From Mucilaginibacter sp. L3T2-6 (GTDB lineage: Bacteria > Bacteroidota > Bacteroidia > Sphingobacteriales > Sphingobacteriaceae), in contig NZ_JAUMKC010000031.1 in the NCBI RefSeq assembly GCF_030519355.1, forward strand, positions 1 through 56,486: a stretch of DNA of 56,486 nucleotides. Direction: 5' to 3'. Shown here piece after piece: positions 1 to 7,880 of the stretch (position 1 is its first letter; every line of letters starts with the position of its first letter). The position numbers and the translations under genes are program-made. The notes under the pieces are model-generated. The model had not been told where the DNA came from and searched no databases. It worked only from the letters and a program-made list of their open reading frames with translations.

Positions 1-133
1 GACAAGCGTTGGCGTATTTGTATTTACCTGCAAAGCAAATAATTTTTATCCTTTCCCACAATTATTCTGCTTGACCCGTAAAAATCAAGACGAGGGCGCT
101 TTGTATTTAAAGGCAAAGTCATAGCTTTACCTT

Positions 134-499
134 ATGCTTCTGATAATTTTCAATTGTATATTCTGTTTGGCTTTTTTAGCCTTCGCGTATGTAAACCTGG
201 ACGATGTTGACGCCGCTTTGTGGGTAACCATTTATATGGTGGCCGCCATATGTTGCGGGCTTTTTGTGTTTGGCTTATACTACCCATGGGTTTACCTTGT
301 TGCCATAGCTTTTTACCTGGTATATGCTGTGATCCTGTTTTTTTCAAAAGACGGGGTGCGCGACTGGGTAGTGAAATACAACAGGCCCAGCATTGTAGAA
401 ACCATGCAGGCCGAAAAGCCTTATATTGAAAAGACGCGCGAATTTTTTGGATTATTGATCGTGGCAGCCGCATTAGCTATTGACTATTTTGCGCTTTAG
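134..499 (+). CDS. Small TMEM220-like membrane protein
   Basis: A 121-residue protein with about four hydrophobic segments (near residues 2-20, 30-50, 52-70 and 103-120), so an inner-membrane protein. The sequence YVNLDD followed by LWVTIYMVAA resembles the bacterial members of the TMEM220 family, whose biochemical role is unknown. The family call rests on recall of this short motif and is not certain. It stands alone: the next gene on this strand begins 570 bases on. A partial promoter match (TTG at 101-103, then TAGCTTTA at 122-129) lies just before the start, which would give a very short leader. Confidence 0.75.
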   Translation: MLLIIFNCIFCLAFLAFAYVNLDDVDAALWVTIYMVAAICCGLFVFGLYYPWVYLVAIAFYLVYAVILFFSKDGVRDWVVKYNRPSIVETMQAEKPYIEKTREFFGLLIVAAALAIDYFAL

Positions 500-529
500 C
501 AATAATGCTTCCTTTCTAACACTGACCGA

Positions 530-649
530 CTACTGATTCACCTGTTTATCGGTGGCCATATCTACCCGGAGCTGGCGTATATCGTCAATATTAAAACGCC
601 ATAAAAACAAGAAGCGCTCTCTGATGGGCAGGAGCGCGTTCTTAACCAA
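530..649 (-). pseudogene. Possible short coding remnant (39 codons)
   Basis: On the minus strand an open frame from a TTG at 649 to a TAG at 530 ends in a stretch (WRFNIDDIRQLRVDMATD) that reads like real protein, with an amphipathic helix pattern. It has no ATG, and its N-terminal half is translated from the terminator hairpin of the short RNA at 601-740. I do not recognise a family. It may be the decayed tail of a lost gene, or chance. Confidence 0.2.
601..637 (-). terminator. Terminator of the short RNA
   Basis: Stem GCGCTC/GAGCGC (614-619 with 632-637) continues through an inner CTG/CAG with loop ATGGG. On the minus strand it is followed by TTGTTTTTAT. The inner CTG-ATGGG-CAG is also present in the hairpin at 32664-32695. 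Confidence 0.6.
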
Positions 650-679
650 TTATAAACCTAAATTATGAGAAGAGCTGTA
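643..679. repeat. 37-nt trailer repeat, copy A
   Basis: Identical over 37 bases to 32695-32731. In both places it lies between a tRNA-like 3' end and a hairpin with a CTG-ATGGG-CAG top. Read on the plus strand it contains ATGAGAAGAGCTGTA, so a plus-strand role as a gene start is an alternative, but only 39- and 19-codon frames follow. Confidence 0.8.
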
Positions 680-745
680 AACATGGAATCGAACCATTCG
701 GGAACGTACCCGCCGCCGCCGCCCGGCCTCTTACATTTTATGGTG

Positions 746-775
746 CAAATATACGTGTTTAAACGACAGTTGCAA
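746..775 (-). promoter_or_regulatory. Promoter for the short RNA
   Basis: On the minus strand TTG (773-775), 19 bases, then TATATTTG (746-753). This fits the Bacteroidota primary sigma consensus TTG-N19/20-TAnnTTTG. The expected start point falls a few bases before the 5' end of the tRNA-like fold at 735. Confidence 0.65.
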
Positions 776-1072
776 TGTGTTTAATTATTTTCCTTATTTA
801 TTATTATATATTTAACATTCGGATTACTTTGATGAGCTTTTTGTAACTAGTGTCTAACTGACAATAATAGGATTATTTGGCCGGAGTTAGCTTTAGTAAT
901 ATTTTATTTTGTATTTTCCACCTGTGGCAATTTGCCCTTGAAACAGGGCCTTCTTATGTCCATCATAAAATTTACAATTTAATAGAAGTTGCCGGTTAAA
1001 GAAATGTTAATTAAGACCGTTTTTTATATTAATTTGCGGGCGCTTAAAGCTTTTTAACTTTCAATAACCTTA

Positions 1073-2287
1073 ATGCGCAGTCCCGGAATTGGCTTAATGC
1101 CGAAAAACTATTCTGCCCCTAAGACTTTTGTCAACTGTAAATCAGTATGGCTAACTATACTTTTCCTATCGTTACTTTTAAGCAGGGCAGGCGCTGCCAG
1201 CTTGCAGGAACCTGTAATTCATAAAAACCATCTTACCGATTCCATTGCTGAGCGGATAAAAGACAGCCTGATGGTCGAGCTTGTACACGCCAAAACGGAT
1301 GACCCTGTTATGGAGCGCAAGTATTTGAGCAGTCTGTTACAGGACGAACACTCCAACACTGCCTTTAAGGCCAAAAAACACGGACAGAAGTTTTATTACC
1401 GGCTAGCGGTAGCGTTTACGAAGCTGCGCCTTTATTCGCTGGCGATGAAGTGTTATTTCAAAACGCTTACTATTGAGAATAAGATTGATACTGCGCTATA
1501 TGCTCCGCTGGTAACCGCCTCGGTGGACGGCCGAACGCTGTTGGCTGACAACATCAGGCGTCGGATGGACTCGTTGACAGTTGCAGATAGTGTGACCAAA
1601 GTCGTTATGAATATTCATAATGCAGATATTAAACTTATTAGCCGTGATAGCGTCGCTTACAACGGTGACGCGGAGATCAGGTCGCCGCTGATGTCGGCCA
1701 GTCAAATCTTAGATCCATTTGATGACGGCAAAAAGGCCGCCGCTTATGCCATTATGATCCACGTACGGCAGCCTGTGTCGGGTAAACGCAAGATTTATGT
1801 TTTAAACAATGTTGGGCACACTTTCGTCACATTGATAAAATATAATACTGACAGCACCATCATTAGCCGCTCATTCGGTTTTTATCCGAAAAAGGATTCT
1901 CCGCTGGCTGCAACTCCGTTATTTCCCTCTTCGCCATCCACATTTAAGAACGACTCGCTGCATAGCTGGGACGAAATATCGGCTACCTTTATTTCCAGAA
2001 AACGTTTCAACCGCATGCTGGCTATAATTCAAAAGTACGAACACAAAAAATACCAGCTAAGCCACACCAACTGTACCGATTTTGGTTTGGAGATGGCTGC
2101 TGAAGCCGGTATTTTTGTTAGCGATACCCAGGGTAAGTGGCCGCTTGGTCATGGTAATAACCCTGCCTGTTTTGGACAAAGCATACTGGAAGGCAAGATA
2201 ACGGCCAGTAATGATACTTACAACGGCAAGCTGCTCATTGTCGAAGACCTGGTAAATACCAAAAGCACGATGCATTACCATAAATAA
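1073..2287 (+). CDS. Exported protein with permuted papain-like His/Cys pair
   Basis: A 404-residue protein with a hydrophobic export segment at about residues 25-42. The ATG at 1097 (MPKNYS) would give a more normal signal peptide and is a good alternative start. The C-terminal half carries NVGHTFVTL (His249) and, about 85 residues later, HTNCTDFGL (Cys334). That His-before-Cys order is the hallmark of permuted NlpC/P60 (LRAT/YiiX-like) cysteine hydrolases, so a periplasmic or surface amidase or peptidase role is inferred. The N-terminal half is helical, probably TPR-like, and unassigned. It converges with the metal operon ending at 2337. I do not recognise a named family. Confidence 0.75.
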   Translation: MRSPGIGLMPKNYSAPKTFVNCKSVWLTILFLSLLLSRAGAASLQEPVIHKNHLTDSIAERIKDSLMVELVHAKTDDPVMERKYLSSLLQDEHSNTAFKAKKHGQKFYYRLAVAFTKLRLYSLAMKCYFKTLTIENKIDTALYAPLVTASVDGRTLLADNIRRRMDSLTVADSVTKVVMNIHNADIKLISRDSVAYNGDAEIRSPLMSASQILDPFDDGKKAAAYAIMIHVRQPVSGKRKIYVLNNVGHTFVTLIKYNTDSTIISRSFGFYPKKDSPLAATPLFPSSPSTFKNDSLHSWDEISATFISRKRFNRMLAIIQKYEHKKYQLSHTNCTDFGLEMAAEAGIFVSDTQGKWPLGHGNNPACFGQSILEGKITASNDTYNGKLLIVEDLVNTKSTMHYHK

Positions 2288-2336
2288 TGCATGGTATCAG
2301 GAACCGGCAATCAAGAACAAAAAAGCTACACTTTTA

Positions 2337-2549
2337 TTAGTCATCAGTTGTATCATGCTCCACCAGTTGCATACCGCACTTAGGGCATACACCAGGCGTG
2401 TCGGAGGTAACCGATGGGTGCATGGTGCAGACATATTTGCCTTTTTTACCCGCCACTTTTGTATCTATAGTTTTATCGGTATGCTGACCACAAGACGAAG
2501 TGCTTCCCAGACATCCGGCAAGCACGGCTAATAACAGAAGTTTTTTCAT
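2337..2549 (-). CDS. Heavy-metal-binding domain lipoprotein
   Basis: A 70-residue lipoprotein: hydrophobic leader, then lipobox STSSC with Cys20 as the acylated residue. The mature part holds the heavy-metal-binding (HMBD, YHS-related) motif YVCTMHP and CPKCGM (Cys41, Cys55, Cys58, His44 and Met residues). Such domains bind soft metals such as copper and occur in CopA-type and CusB-type proteins. It starts 2 bases after the stop of the PepSY gene and is the last gene of the operon, so a periplasmic metal-chaperone or sensor role for that system is likely. Confidence 0.85.
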   Translation of the reverse strand: MKKLLLLAVLAGCLGSTSSCGQHTDKTIDTKVAGKKGKYVCTMHPSVTSDTPGVCPKCGMQLVEHDTTDD

Positions 2550-2551
2550 GT

Positions 2552-3979
2552 TTATTTATTCTTTAAAAATGAGGCAAACCCGAGAACCGACACCACCAAA
2601 ACGGCCAGGGCTGCTGTGATACTCACAATGTCACGTATATCCTTGCCGGCCCAACTCATGTAGAAAAACTTGTGCAGGAAAATAAAAGAGAAACCTTCCG
2701 CGCGATCCAGCCCGTTAACCCTGGCTGCGAGCTTGCCTGTTGTTGTTTCGATATACAAATTTTCGCCGTCCGGGTAGCTTACTTGTTGTACAGGCAGCCG
2801 TTTATTTATGAAACCATATTCGGTAGTAAACTGGCGTATTTGCTTAACCGTAGTTTTGCCCTTAACAGGGGCTGAACGATAATAGTTGCTTAAATAAAGG
2901 GCGAAGGCTTGATCCCCGTCTTTCAGCTCGCTGCCATCAGCCGCATCGAAATATAAAATTCTTTTACGCGAAGTGCTTACCTGGTAATAAGTTCTGTCGC
3001 CAATTTTTGCCAGGCCGGTCTTTTTTATGGTACTATCAGGTACCGGTAATTGGAGATTGGATAGCTGTAAATCAGCACGATTAAACAGTTGGGCGAATTG
3101 CTGTTCTTCGGGCGTATTGTTATGCAGCTTTACCACCAGGTGAAAGCCGGCGCTGATAAAAAATGTCAGCATTATAAATGATACATATAAGCCAATCTGC
3201 CTGTGATAACGGTGCAGGAAGCGTTTGTCGGTTTTATTGCCTGCCCGCCGACCGTTTGCCGCCGTTTTAAACTTCTTCCATAAGAAACCGTATAGGGTGA
3301 GCCCGGTAACCAGGGAGCAAAACATCACAACGACAAGAGAAAGCAAGAATACATTACGTACCCTGTCGCCGACGGCTTTCGCTAAAAAATCCCAGGTGTG
3401 CAGCTGCTCAAACAGCCACAGCATCCATTTGCGGGTATTATTATTAAATGTTCCCATGCGGCTTTGGCCCGTCTCGATATAAACATCCATCCCGTCGGCA
3501 CGGTTAAAGCTAACCTTCCATACCGGCAGCAGGTGATTGATGGGCTGATACCTGCCATCAAATGTTTTTTTCAGGACTATTGATTTAATTGCTGATAAAG
3601 AGTCGCGGGTAAAATAGCGGGCCAGCCACTCTGCATATTGCCGGTCGCCGTTTATCAGTAGCTTGACGTCAGTGGCGTTATAATAATTATATAAGCTATC
3701 TGTTCCCAGCACCTGGTAATATGCAGCCTTATTAAATTCCAGCAAGCGGAAATTCCGAAGCTGTGTGATATGATTAATGTCTAGCACCTGTTGAACAGAC
3801 AGCGGAACTTTCAACCGGCTTTGAGCGGGTTCCTTATAAACTTCGACAGGGATGTAAGGCCTGAACCAGTTAGACATGAAGGGATGGGATATGCCGCTGA
3901 TCGTCCAGAAAATAACCGGTACCAGGGCAATAAGCCCCAGTACACGATGCCATTTATAAAATGTTGCTGTTGCTTTCAT
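2552..3979 (-). CDS. PepSY-associated transmembrane protein
   Basis: A 475-residue inner-membrane protein of the PepSY-TM (PiuB-like) family. It has an N-terminal membrane anchor (about 10-32), a large periplasmic segment with PepSY-like repeats, two central membrane spans (about 205-230 and 255-280), a second periplasmic part and a C-terminal span (about 447-472). Such proteins sit next to siderophore or metal receptors and are thought to be periplasmic-facing metal reductases. The ATG at 3979 lies 2 bases after the receptor stop. A TTG two codons upstream is open but less likely. Translational coupling with the receptor is likely. Confidence 0.85.
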   Translation of the reverse strand: MKATATFYKWHRVLGLIALVPVIFWTISGISHPFMSNWFRPYIPVEVYKEPAQSRLKVPLSVQQVLDINHITQLRNFRLLEFNKAAYYQVLGTDSLYNYYNATDVKLLINGDRQYAEWLARYFTRDSLSAIKSIVLKKTFDGRYQPINHLLPVWKVSFNRADGMDVYIETGQSRMGTFNNNTRKWMLWLFEQLHTWDFLAKAVGDRVRNVFLLSLVVVMFCSLVTGLTLYGFLWKKFKTAANGRRAGNKTDKRFLHRYHRQIGLYVSFIMLTFFISAGFHLVVKLHNNTPEEQQFAQLFNRADLQLSNLQLPVPDSTIKKTGLAKIGDRTYYQVSTSRKRILYFDAADGSELKDGDQAFALYLSNYYRSAPVKGKTTVKQIRQFTTEYGFINKRLPVQQVSYPDGENLYIETTTGKLAARVNGLDRAEGFSFIFLHKFFYMSWAGKDIRDIVSITAALAVLVVSVLGFASFLKNK

Positions 3980-3981
3980 GA

Positions 3982-6342
3982 TCAATATTTTGAAAAGGCG
4001 TAGCTAACTCCTAAAGTGTAAACACGCGGTGGCGCGGCACTATAGGTGTCGCCATATTGGTTGCTGGTTACCGTAGTAGCATATAGTTTATCGGTCATGT
4101 TAAGCACATTAAACCAAATACCGAGGCCTTTGGCTGATTGCTTGAAATCGTACCCCAGGCGCAGGTTACAGATATCATAGCCGGGGTAAACTTTAGTGTT
4201 GGCCGGGTTGGTAAAATACCTGTTGATGTGCTGCCATTCCGGGGCTATCCTGAAACCCGGAAGAAAAATTGGTTTGTAAGTAATTTCACCGGTGGCTATC
4301 CACGCCGGGGCGTTATTCATGCGTCTGCCGTTGTAAGCGGTAACTATACTATTACCCGTAGCATAATTTGTAGCTACTTCGCTGTAATCCAAATAGGTAT
4401 GACGCGCGTTAGTACCGCCGAACCTGAAAGTTAGCTCATGAACCGGTGCGTAGGTGATTGAGTACTCTATTCCTCTGTGGCGCGTTGCCCCGGCGTTTTC
4501 ATTTTGGGTAGTGTTATCAGGCTGTAGCTGGCTGATAATTTCATTACGGCCTTCCAGGTCATACAGGCTCACTTCAGCGTAAACCTTTTTATCAAAGGCA
4601 GATAGCCATCCGCCGACTTCATAGTTGTAAAATGTCGCCTGTTTTAGTGATCCAGTCTGCCGCGAGTTGTAGAGGCCGGTGGTTTCGGGCGGTTGAAAGC
4701 CAACACTATAGTTAGCATACAGACCCGTATTATTGCCGAGGTAGTAAGTTAAACCGAGCTTCGGCGCCGCGATATTAAAATTATTGGCCTCCTGTTGTTT
4801 GTACTTGGTTTGTCCGGGAGGTAAGCCATTTTTGAAGTCATAGTGTACACGATCATACCTTAGCCCCATGACAATACGTAAAGTCTCCAGAGGTTTTATT
4901 TCGTATTGTGCATAAGCGGCGGTATTAAAAAGCTTTATCCGGTACTGATCGATATACCGGCCGGTATTGGTAAAACCGGTATAATAATTATCGGCTACGT
5001 TCTTTTGTATATCCAAAGACTGCGCGTAATATGAGCTTGGGCTATCATCTATATAAAGGCCTGTAATAAGTCTCGAATTTAAAAAGCTGAAGTCAGCGCG
5101 GTGCTGGGCAAGCAGCCCGTAGCTGTTAAACTTTTGATCGTTTACCTGCCCGTTTGAACTCAGGTAGGCGCCTGCAGCATCGCGTACATCGGATATAAAA
5201 TAACTTGGCAATTGTGCTGTTGAGTTATAGCGATAAAACAGCGTTATAAATGTGGCATTTTTGCCATTCCAGGTATGGTCGAGCCGCGTGCTCGCCCTAA
5301 AGGCATTTACCTTACGATAAGTAAAGCGCTGGTTGCTGCCGTAACTCTTGCTATAAAAATGTGCGCTGTCCAAATTGCCTGGTGTTTGGGTGTTCAGGTA
5401 GTTATATGATGCTGCGGTGGTGAGCTTAGTGGTATTGTTAAAATCATAAACCGTTTTAAAATTGCCTGAATACTTGTCGAAATCCGAGTAATCCTGCCAG
5501 CTATCGGTTTGATGTGCGATATAACCGCCTGCGTACACGCCGAGTTTGCCCGAAGTAAAGCCGCCATCGGCATCGATGCGTCTATAATGATAACTATCGC
5601 CCTGTAACGAAACGTTGCCCGCATAGCCTGTTGGCGGCCCCTGGGTAATGAAGTTTACCGCGCCGCCGATGGAATTACTGCCATACAGCGAAGACGCCGG
5701 CCCTTTAATTACCTCGATATCTTTTACGCCGGACATGTTGATCTCGTATAACGAGTTGTGGTTAAAAATGCCCGTCGGCCTAATGGGCAGGCCGTCTTCC
5801 ATGTACAAATACAGCGCATTGTAGGTTATCGGCTGACGGATAGCCATTGTATGTTGTTCGTTGCCCAGGTTCACCATATAAACGCCCGGCACCTTATTCA
5901 ATAACTGGTAGAGCGCGGTAGCTTTGGTGTCTTTAATTTGGGTTGCGTTAAGCTGCGTAATGGCGATAGGAGCTTCCCGCCGCTGTTGCTTTTCCCGGCT
6001 GGCGGTTACAATAACCGGCTGCAAATCAACCGTCGACGGCTCCATAGTAATATTGATCGTCAATTTGCCGGCACTCGTGTTGTTTTTTACAATACGTGCT
6101 GTATAGCCTATCATGCTAAAGCGTAGTAATTGGTTTTGAGCCGCTGAAATTTCAAACTTGCCGGTTGAGTTAGTTTTAGCTAAAGCGGTACTTGTGGTGC
6201 TGCTGTCGGCAACGCTGATCACGACGCCTGCAAGCGCTTCGTGTGTAAATGCATCGGTTACGGTTCCGCTGATAGTTGTTTGGGCAATTGCTGCGGATAC
6301 AAGAAAAAATAAAAATATAAACGGAATGAAATATCTTTTCAT
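3982..6342 (-). CDS. TonB-dependent receptor (metal/siderophore type)
   Basis: A 786-residue outer-membrane receptor: signal peptide ending AAIAQ, carboxypeptidase-regulatory-like beta-sandwich at about 20-105, TonB box region near PVIVTASREKQQR, plug at about 115-225 (with VIKGPASSLYGSNSIGGAVNF), then a 22-strand barrel ending in aromatic-rich SYAFSKY. Length and lack of the SusC signature fit a FecA/CirA-like siderophore or metal-chelate importer. The start was set at the ATG at 6342 because the upstream eight codons do not look like a signal sequence. The PepSY and metal-binding neighbours support metal uptake; the actual ligand (iron, copper or chelate) cannot be told. Confidence 0.9.
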   Translation of the reverse strand: MKRYFIPFIFLFFLVSAAIAQTTISGTVTDAFTHEALAGVVISVADSSTTSTALAKTNSTGKFEISAAQNQLLRFSMIGYTARIVKNNTSAGKLTINITMEPSTVDLQPVIVTASREKQQRREAPIAITQLNATQIKDTKATALYQLLNKVPGVYMVNLGNEQHTMAIRQPITYNALYLYMEDGLPIRPTGIFNHNSLYEINMSGVKDIEVIKGPASSLYGSNSIGGAVNFITQGPPTGYAGNVSLQGDSYHYRRIDADGGFTSGKLGVYAGGYIAHQTDSWQDYSDFDKYSGNFKTVYDFNNTTKLTTAASYNYLNTQTPGNLDSAHFYSKSYGSNQRFTYRKVNAFRASTRLDHTWNGKNATFITLFYRYNSTAQLPSYFISDVRDAAGAYLSSNGQVNDQKFNSYGLLAQHRADFSFLNSRLITGLYIDDSPSSYYAQSLDIQKNVADNYYTGFTNTGRYIDQYRIKLFNTAAYAQYEIKPLETLRIVMGLRYDRVHYDFKNGLPPGQTKYKQQEANNFNIAAPKLGLTYYLGNNTGLYANYSVGFQPPETTGLYNSRQTGSLKQATFYNYEVGGWLSAFDKKVYAEVSLYDLEGRNEIISQLQPDNTTQNENAGATRHRGIEYSITYAPVHELTFRFGGTNARHTYLDYSEVATNYATGNSIVTAYNGRRMNNAPAWIATGEITYKPIFLPGFRIAPEWQHINRYFTNPANTKVYPGYDICNLRLGYDFKQSAKGLGIWFNVLNMTDKLYATTVTSNQYGDTYSAAPPRVYTLGVSYAFSKY

Positions 6343-6546
6343 ATAGGAATGGTTTGGGCATTGCACACAGGAATCAACAGACGAGTTTCATATATGCGTG
6401 AATGCAGCATCCCAGTCAATTGAATGACAAAGAATTTTGCAAACAGCAAAGCCCGGTAAAAAATAAAAATGAGTTGTGAAACTTAAATACAGGCTTGCCA
6501 CAGCTGACAAGCAGCAATGGCGGTAGTGTTTAAGCTAAAAAGATAT

Positions 6547-6918
6547 TTATGCTGTTTGCGGAGGGCGGAACAGCGTTCCGTTGAAGTGTCTTAGTTTGCC
6601 CGGATTATATGGCGTATTGATCACGCGTAATAGCTGGCTTTGGAATATAACTGAATTGACCTGGTTGATGGATGCTTCCTGGAAAAGGTTGCGCTGTGCC
6701 TGCCGCTCACTATTGCGGTCATTCTCCTGAGCCTGCTTCAGCTTTTTCATGAAGTAACATTTACCATTACAATGCAGCCAGGGCTTATCACGGTTTTCGC
6801 AAAGATTGGTGACGATATACTTTTTGTTCAGCTCAAACCCCGCGAAAATAAAGAACCGCGAAAAGTGCGCTGAAAGTATTGAGATCATCAAAATATAGGC
6901 CGTTACGCGTCTTTGCAT
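6547..6918 (-). CDS. Small membrane-anchored Cys protein of metal operon
   Basis: A 123-residue protein with an N-terminal hydrophobic span (about 7-30), then LCENRDKPWLHCNGKCYF with three cysteines (Cys40, Cys50, Cys54), a charged coiled segment rich in Q, N and K, and a basic tail. Short proteins with this LCEN...C-GKC pattern are common beside TonB/PepSY metal loci in Bacteroidota; their function is unknown to me, and metal binding is inferred from the cysteines. A strong promoter (6926-6956) ends only 7 bases before the ATG at 6918, so the mRNA is leaderless or translation begins at the inner ATG at 6888. Confidence 0.7.
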   Translation of the reverse strand: MQRRVTAYILMISILSAHFSRFFIFAGFELNKKYIVTNLCENRDKPWLHCNGKCYFMKKLKQAQENDRNSERQAQRNLFQEASINQVNSVIFQSQLLRVINTPYNPGKLRHFNGTLFRPPQTA

Positions 6919-6925
6919 GCGGTTG

Positions 6926-6956
6926 CAAATGTACCCATAGAATTCTAATCTGTCAA
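6926..6956 (-). promoter_or_regulatory. Promoter of the metal-uptake operon
   Basis: On the minus strand TTG (6954-6956), exactly 20 bases, then TACATTTG (6926-6933). This is a full match to the Bacteroidota consensus. Transcription should start near 6918-6920, at the first codon of the small Cys protein. Confidence 0.7.
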
Positions 6957-7055
6957 AAATGTTTTCTGCGGGATAATCGTACCCTATCAAGTAGTATAGT
7001 TGGTGTACACTTAAGTATTTTTTCTATTTTTATCCAGATAAACCAATCAACCATC

Positions 7056-7526
7056 ATGAATTTTAAACCTTTAGCATTATTGTCACTATCCGTGGCTGTA
7101 TTTGCAATCGCCTGTAATGCTCCTGAAAAAAAGGAAGAGAAGGCAGCAGCGAATCCAATTATAGGTACCTGGAGGCTGGTATCGGGTGTAACCATTGCCA
7201 GTGGTAAAACAGAGCAGAACAGTTATCCAAAAGATCAGCAGATGATCAAGATCATCAACGATACGCATTTCGCGTTCCTGAACCATATTGTGAACACTCC
7301 AAAAGATTCATCCAACAAATTTGATGCAGGTGGCGGCGCATATACGCTTAAAGGAGATCAATATACTGAACACCTGGATTACTATAAAGATAAGGCCTGG
7401 GAAGGTAAGCCATTCACCTTCACCATTACCTTTAGCGGCGATACGCTGATACAAAAGGGCATTGAGAAAGTTGAAGGAACCAATATTGACAGGACAATCA
7501 TCGAGAAATATTTGCGGGTGAAGTAG
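7056..7526 (+). CDS. Lipocalin-like lipoprotein
   Basis: A 156-residue lipoprotein; Cys20 in AIACN follows a typical hydrophobic leader. After a KKEEKAA spacer comes PIIGTWRLVSG, the opening strand of lipocalin-like domains, and a beta-rich body. Members are small periplasmic or outer-membrane-anchored beta-barrels; the ligand is unknown. The ATG at 7056 is preferred over the longer open frame because the lipobox then sits at the right place. The gene diverges from the metal operon, with a 137-base shared upstream region, so co-regulation is possible. A strong hairpin follows at 7588. Confidence 0.8.
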   Translation: MNFKPLALLSLSVAVFAIACNAPEKKEEKAAANPIIGTWRLVSGVTIASGKTEQNSYPKDQQMIKIINDTHFAFLNHIVNTPKDSSNKFDAGGGAYTLKGDQYTEHLDYYKDKAWEGKPFTFTITFSGDTLIQKGIEKVEGTNIDRTIIEKYLRVK

Positions 7527-7880
7527 ATTCTTAAAAGACCGGCGTATTTATCTTTACTAAAGTAAGCATCTTCCTTAAGCTCAAGATTAAATAAAGGGGT
7601 TGCAGCGTAACCCCTTTATTTAGTAATCACCTTATTCCCATTCTTGTGTTTGGTTTATTCGCCTTGTAAACCCTCATCAACTTTAGTATAAACTCTCGAA
7701 AGACCGTTTATAACCCCGAAATTACAACTGGTCATATTGTTGTTTTCAGCAAATGCTCCGCAGGTATTAAAACTGTTACTTTATTCCGGGTAAAGTATTT
7801 GCGCATTTTGGTTAACTTAAACGATATTTGATTTGAGCTGGCAATCGCGGCTTAAAAACCAATTAACTATAAAATTACTT
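7527..7880. other. Intergenic region, mostly featureless
   Basis: Apart from the hairpin at 7588-7622, I see no gene or repeat here. No clean TAnnTTTG promoter was found before the oxidoreductase at 7881. Confidence 0.5.
7588..7622 (+). terminator. Perfect 14-bp hairpin terminator
   Basis: TAAATAAAGGGGTT (7588-7601) pairs without mismatch to AACCCCTTTATTTA (7609-7622) around a 7-base loop. The T-rich right arm ends transcription of the lipocalin-like gene. Confidence 0.7.

Larger units (their letters stand above)
601..740 (-). ncRNA. Short RNA with tRNA-like 3' end
   Basis: A minus-strand unit with promoter 746-775, predicted start near 738-740 and hairpin terminator at 601-637. The first 60 bases (735 down to 676) can fold so that the ends pair as a weak acceptor stem (TGTAAG with TTTACA, one G-U). 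A T-arm-like hairpin with loop TTCGATT and a four-pair ATGG/CCAT stem lies just before the 3' half. The middle is GGC-repeat-rich and has no D-arm or anticodon arm, so it is not a functional tRNA. Bases 679-643 are identical over 37 nt to the trailer of the tRNA-like genes at 32728-33042. It could be a truncated relative of them or a separate structured RNA. Confidence 0.5.
500..1072. other. Intergenic region with a minus-strand RNA unit
   Basis: This 573-base gap holds, on the minus strand, a promoter (746-775), a short RNA (601-740) and its terminator, annotated separately. The remainder, 780-1072, is AT-rich. It contains one small hairpin (GCCC/GGGC near 925-940) and no recognisable gene. 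No clear promoter was found for the gene starting at 1073. Confidence 0.6.

Noticed and set aside
665..784. Plus-strand 39-codon frame beginning MRRAVNMESN
   Set aside because: It starts in the shared trailer repeat and runs antisense through the T-arm-like element. The matching frame at 32717-32776 has only 19 codons, so the shared MRRAV reflects the repeat and not a protein family.
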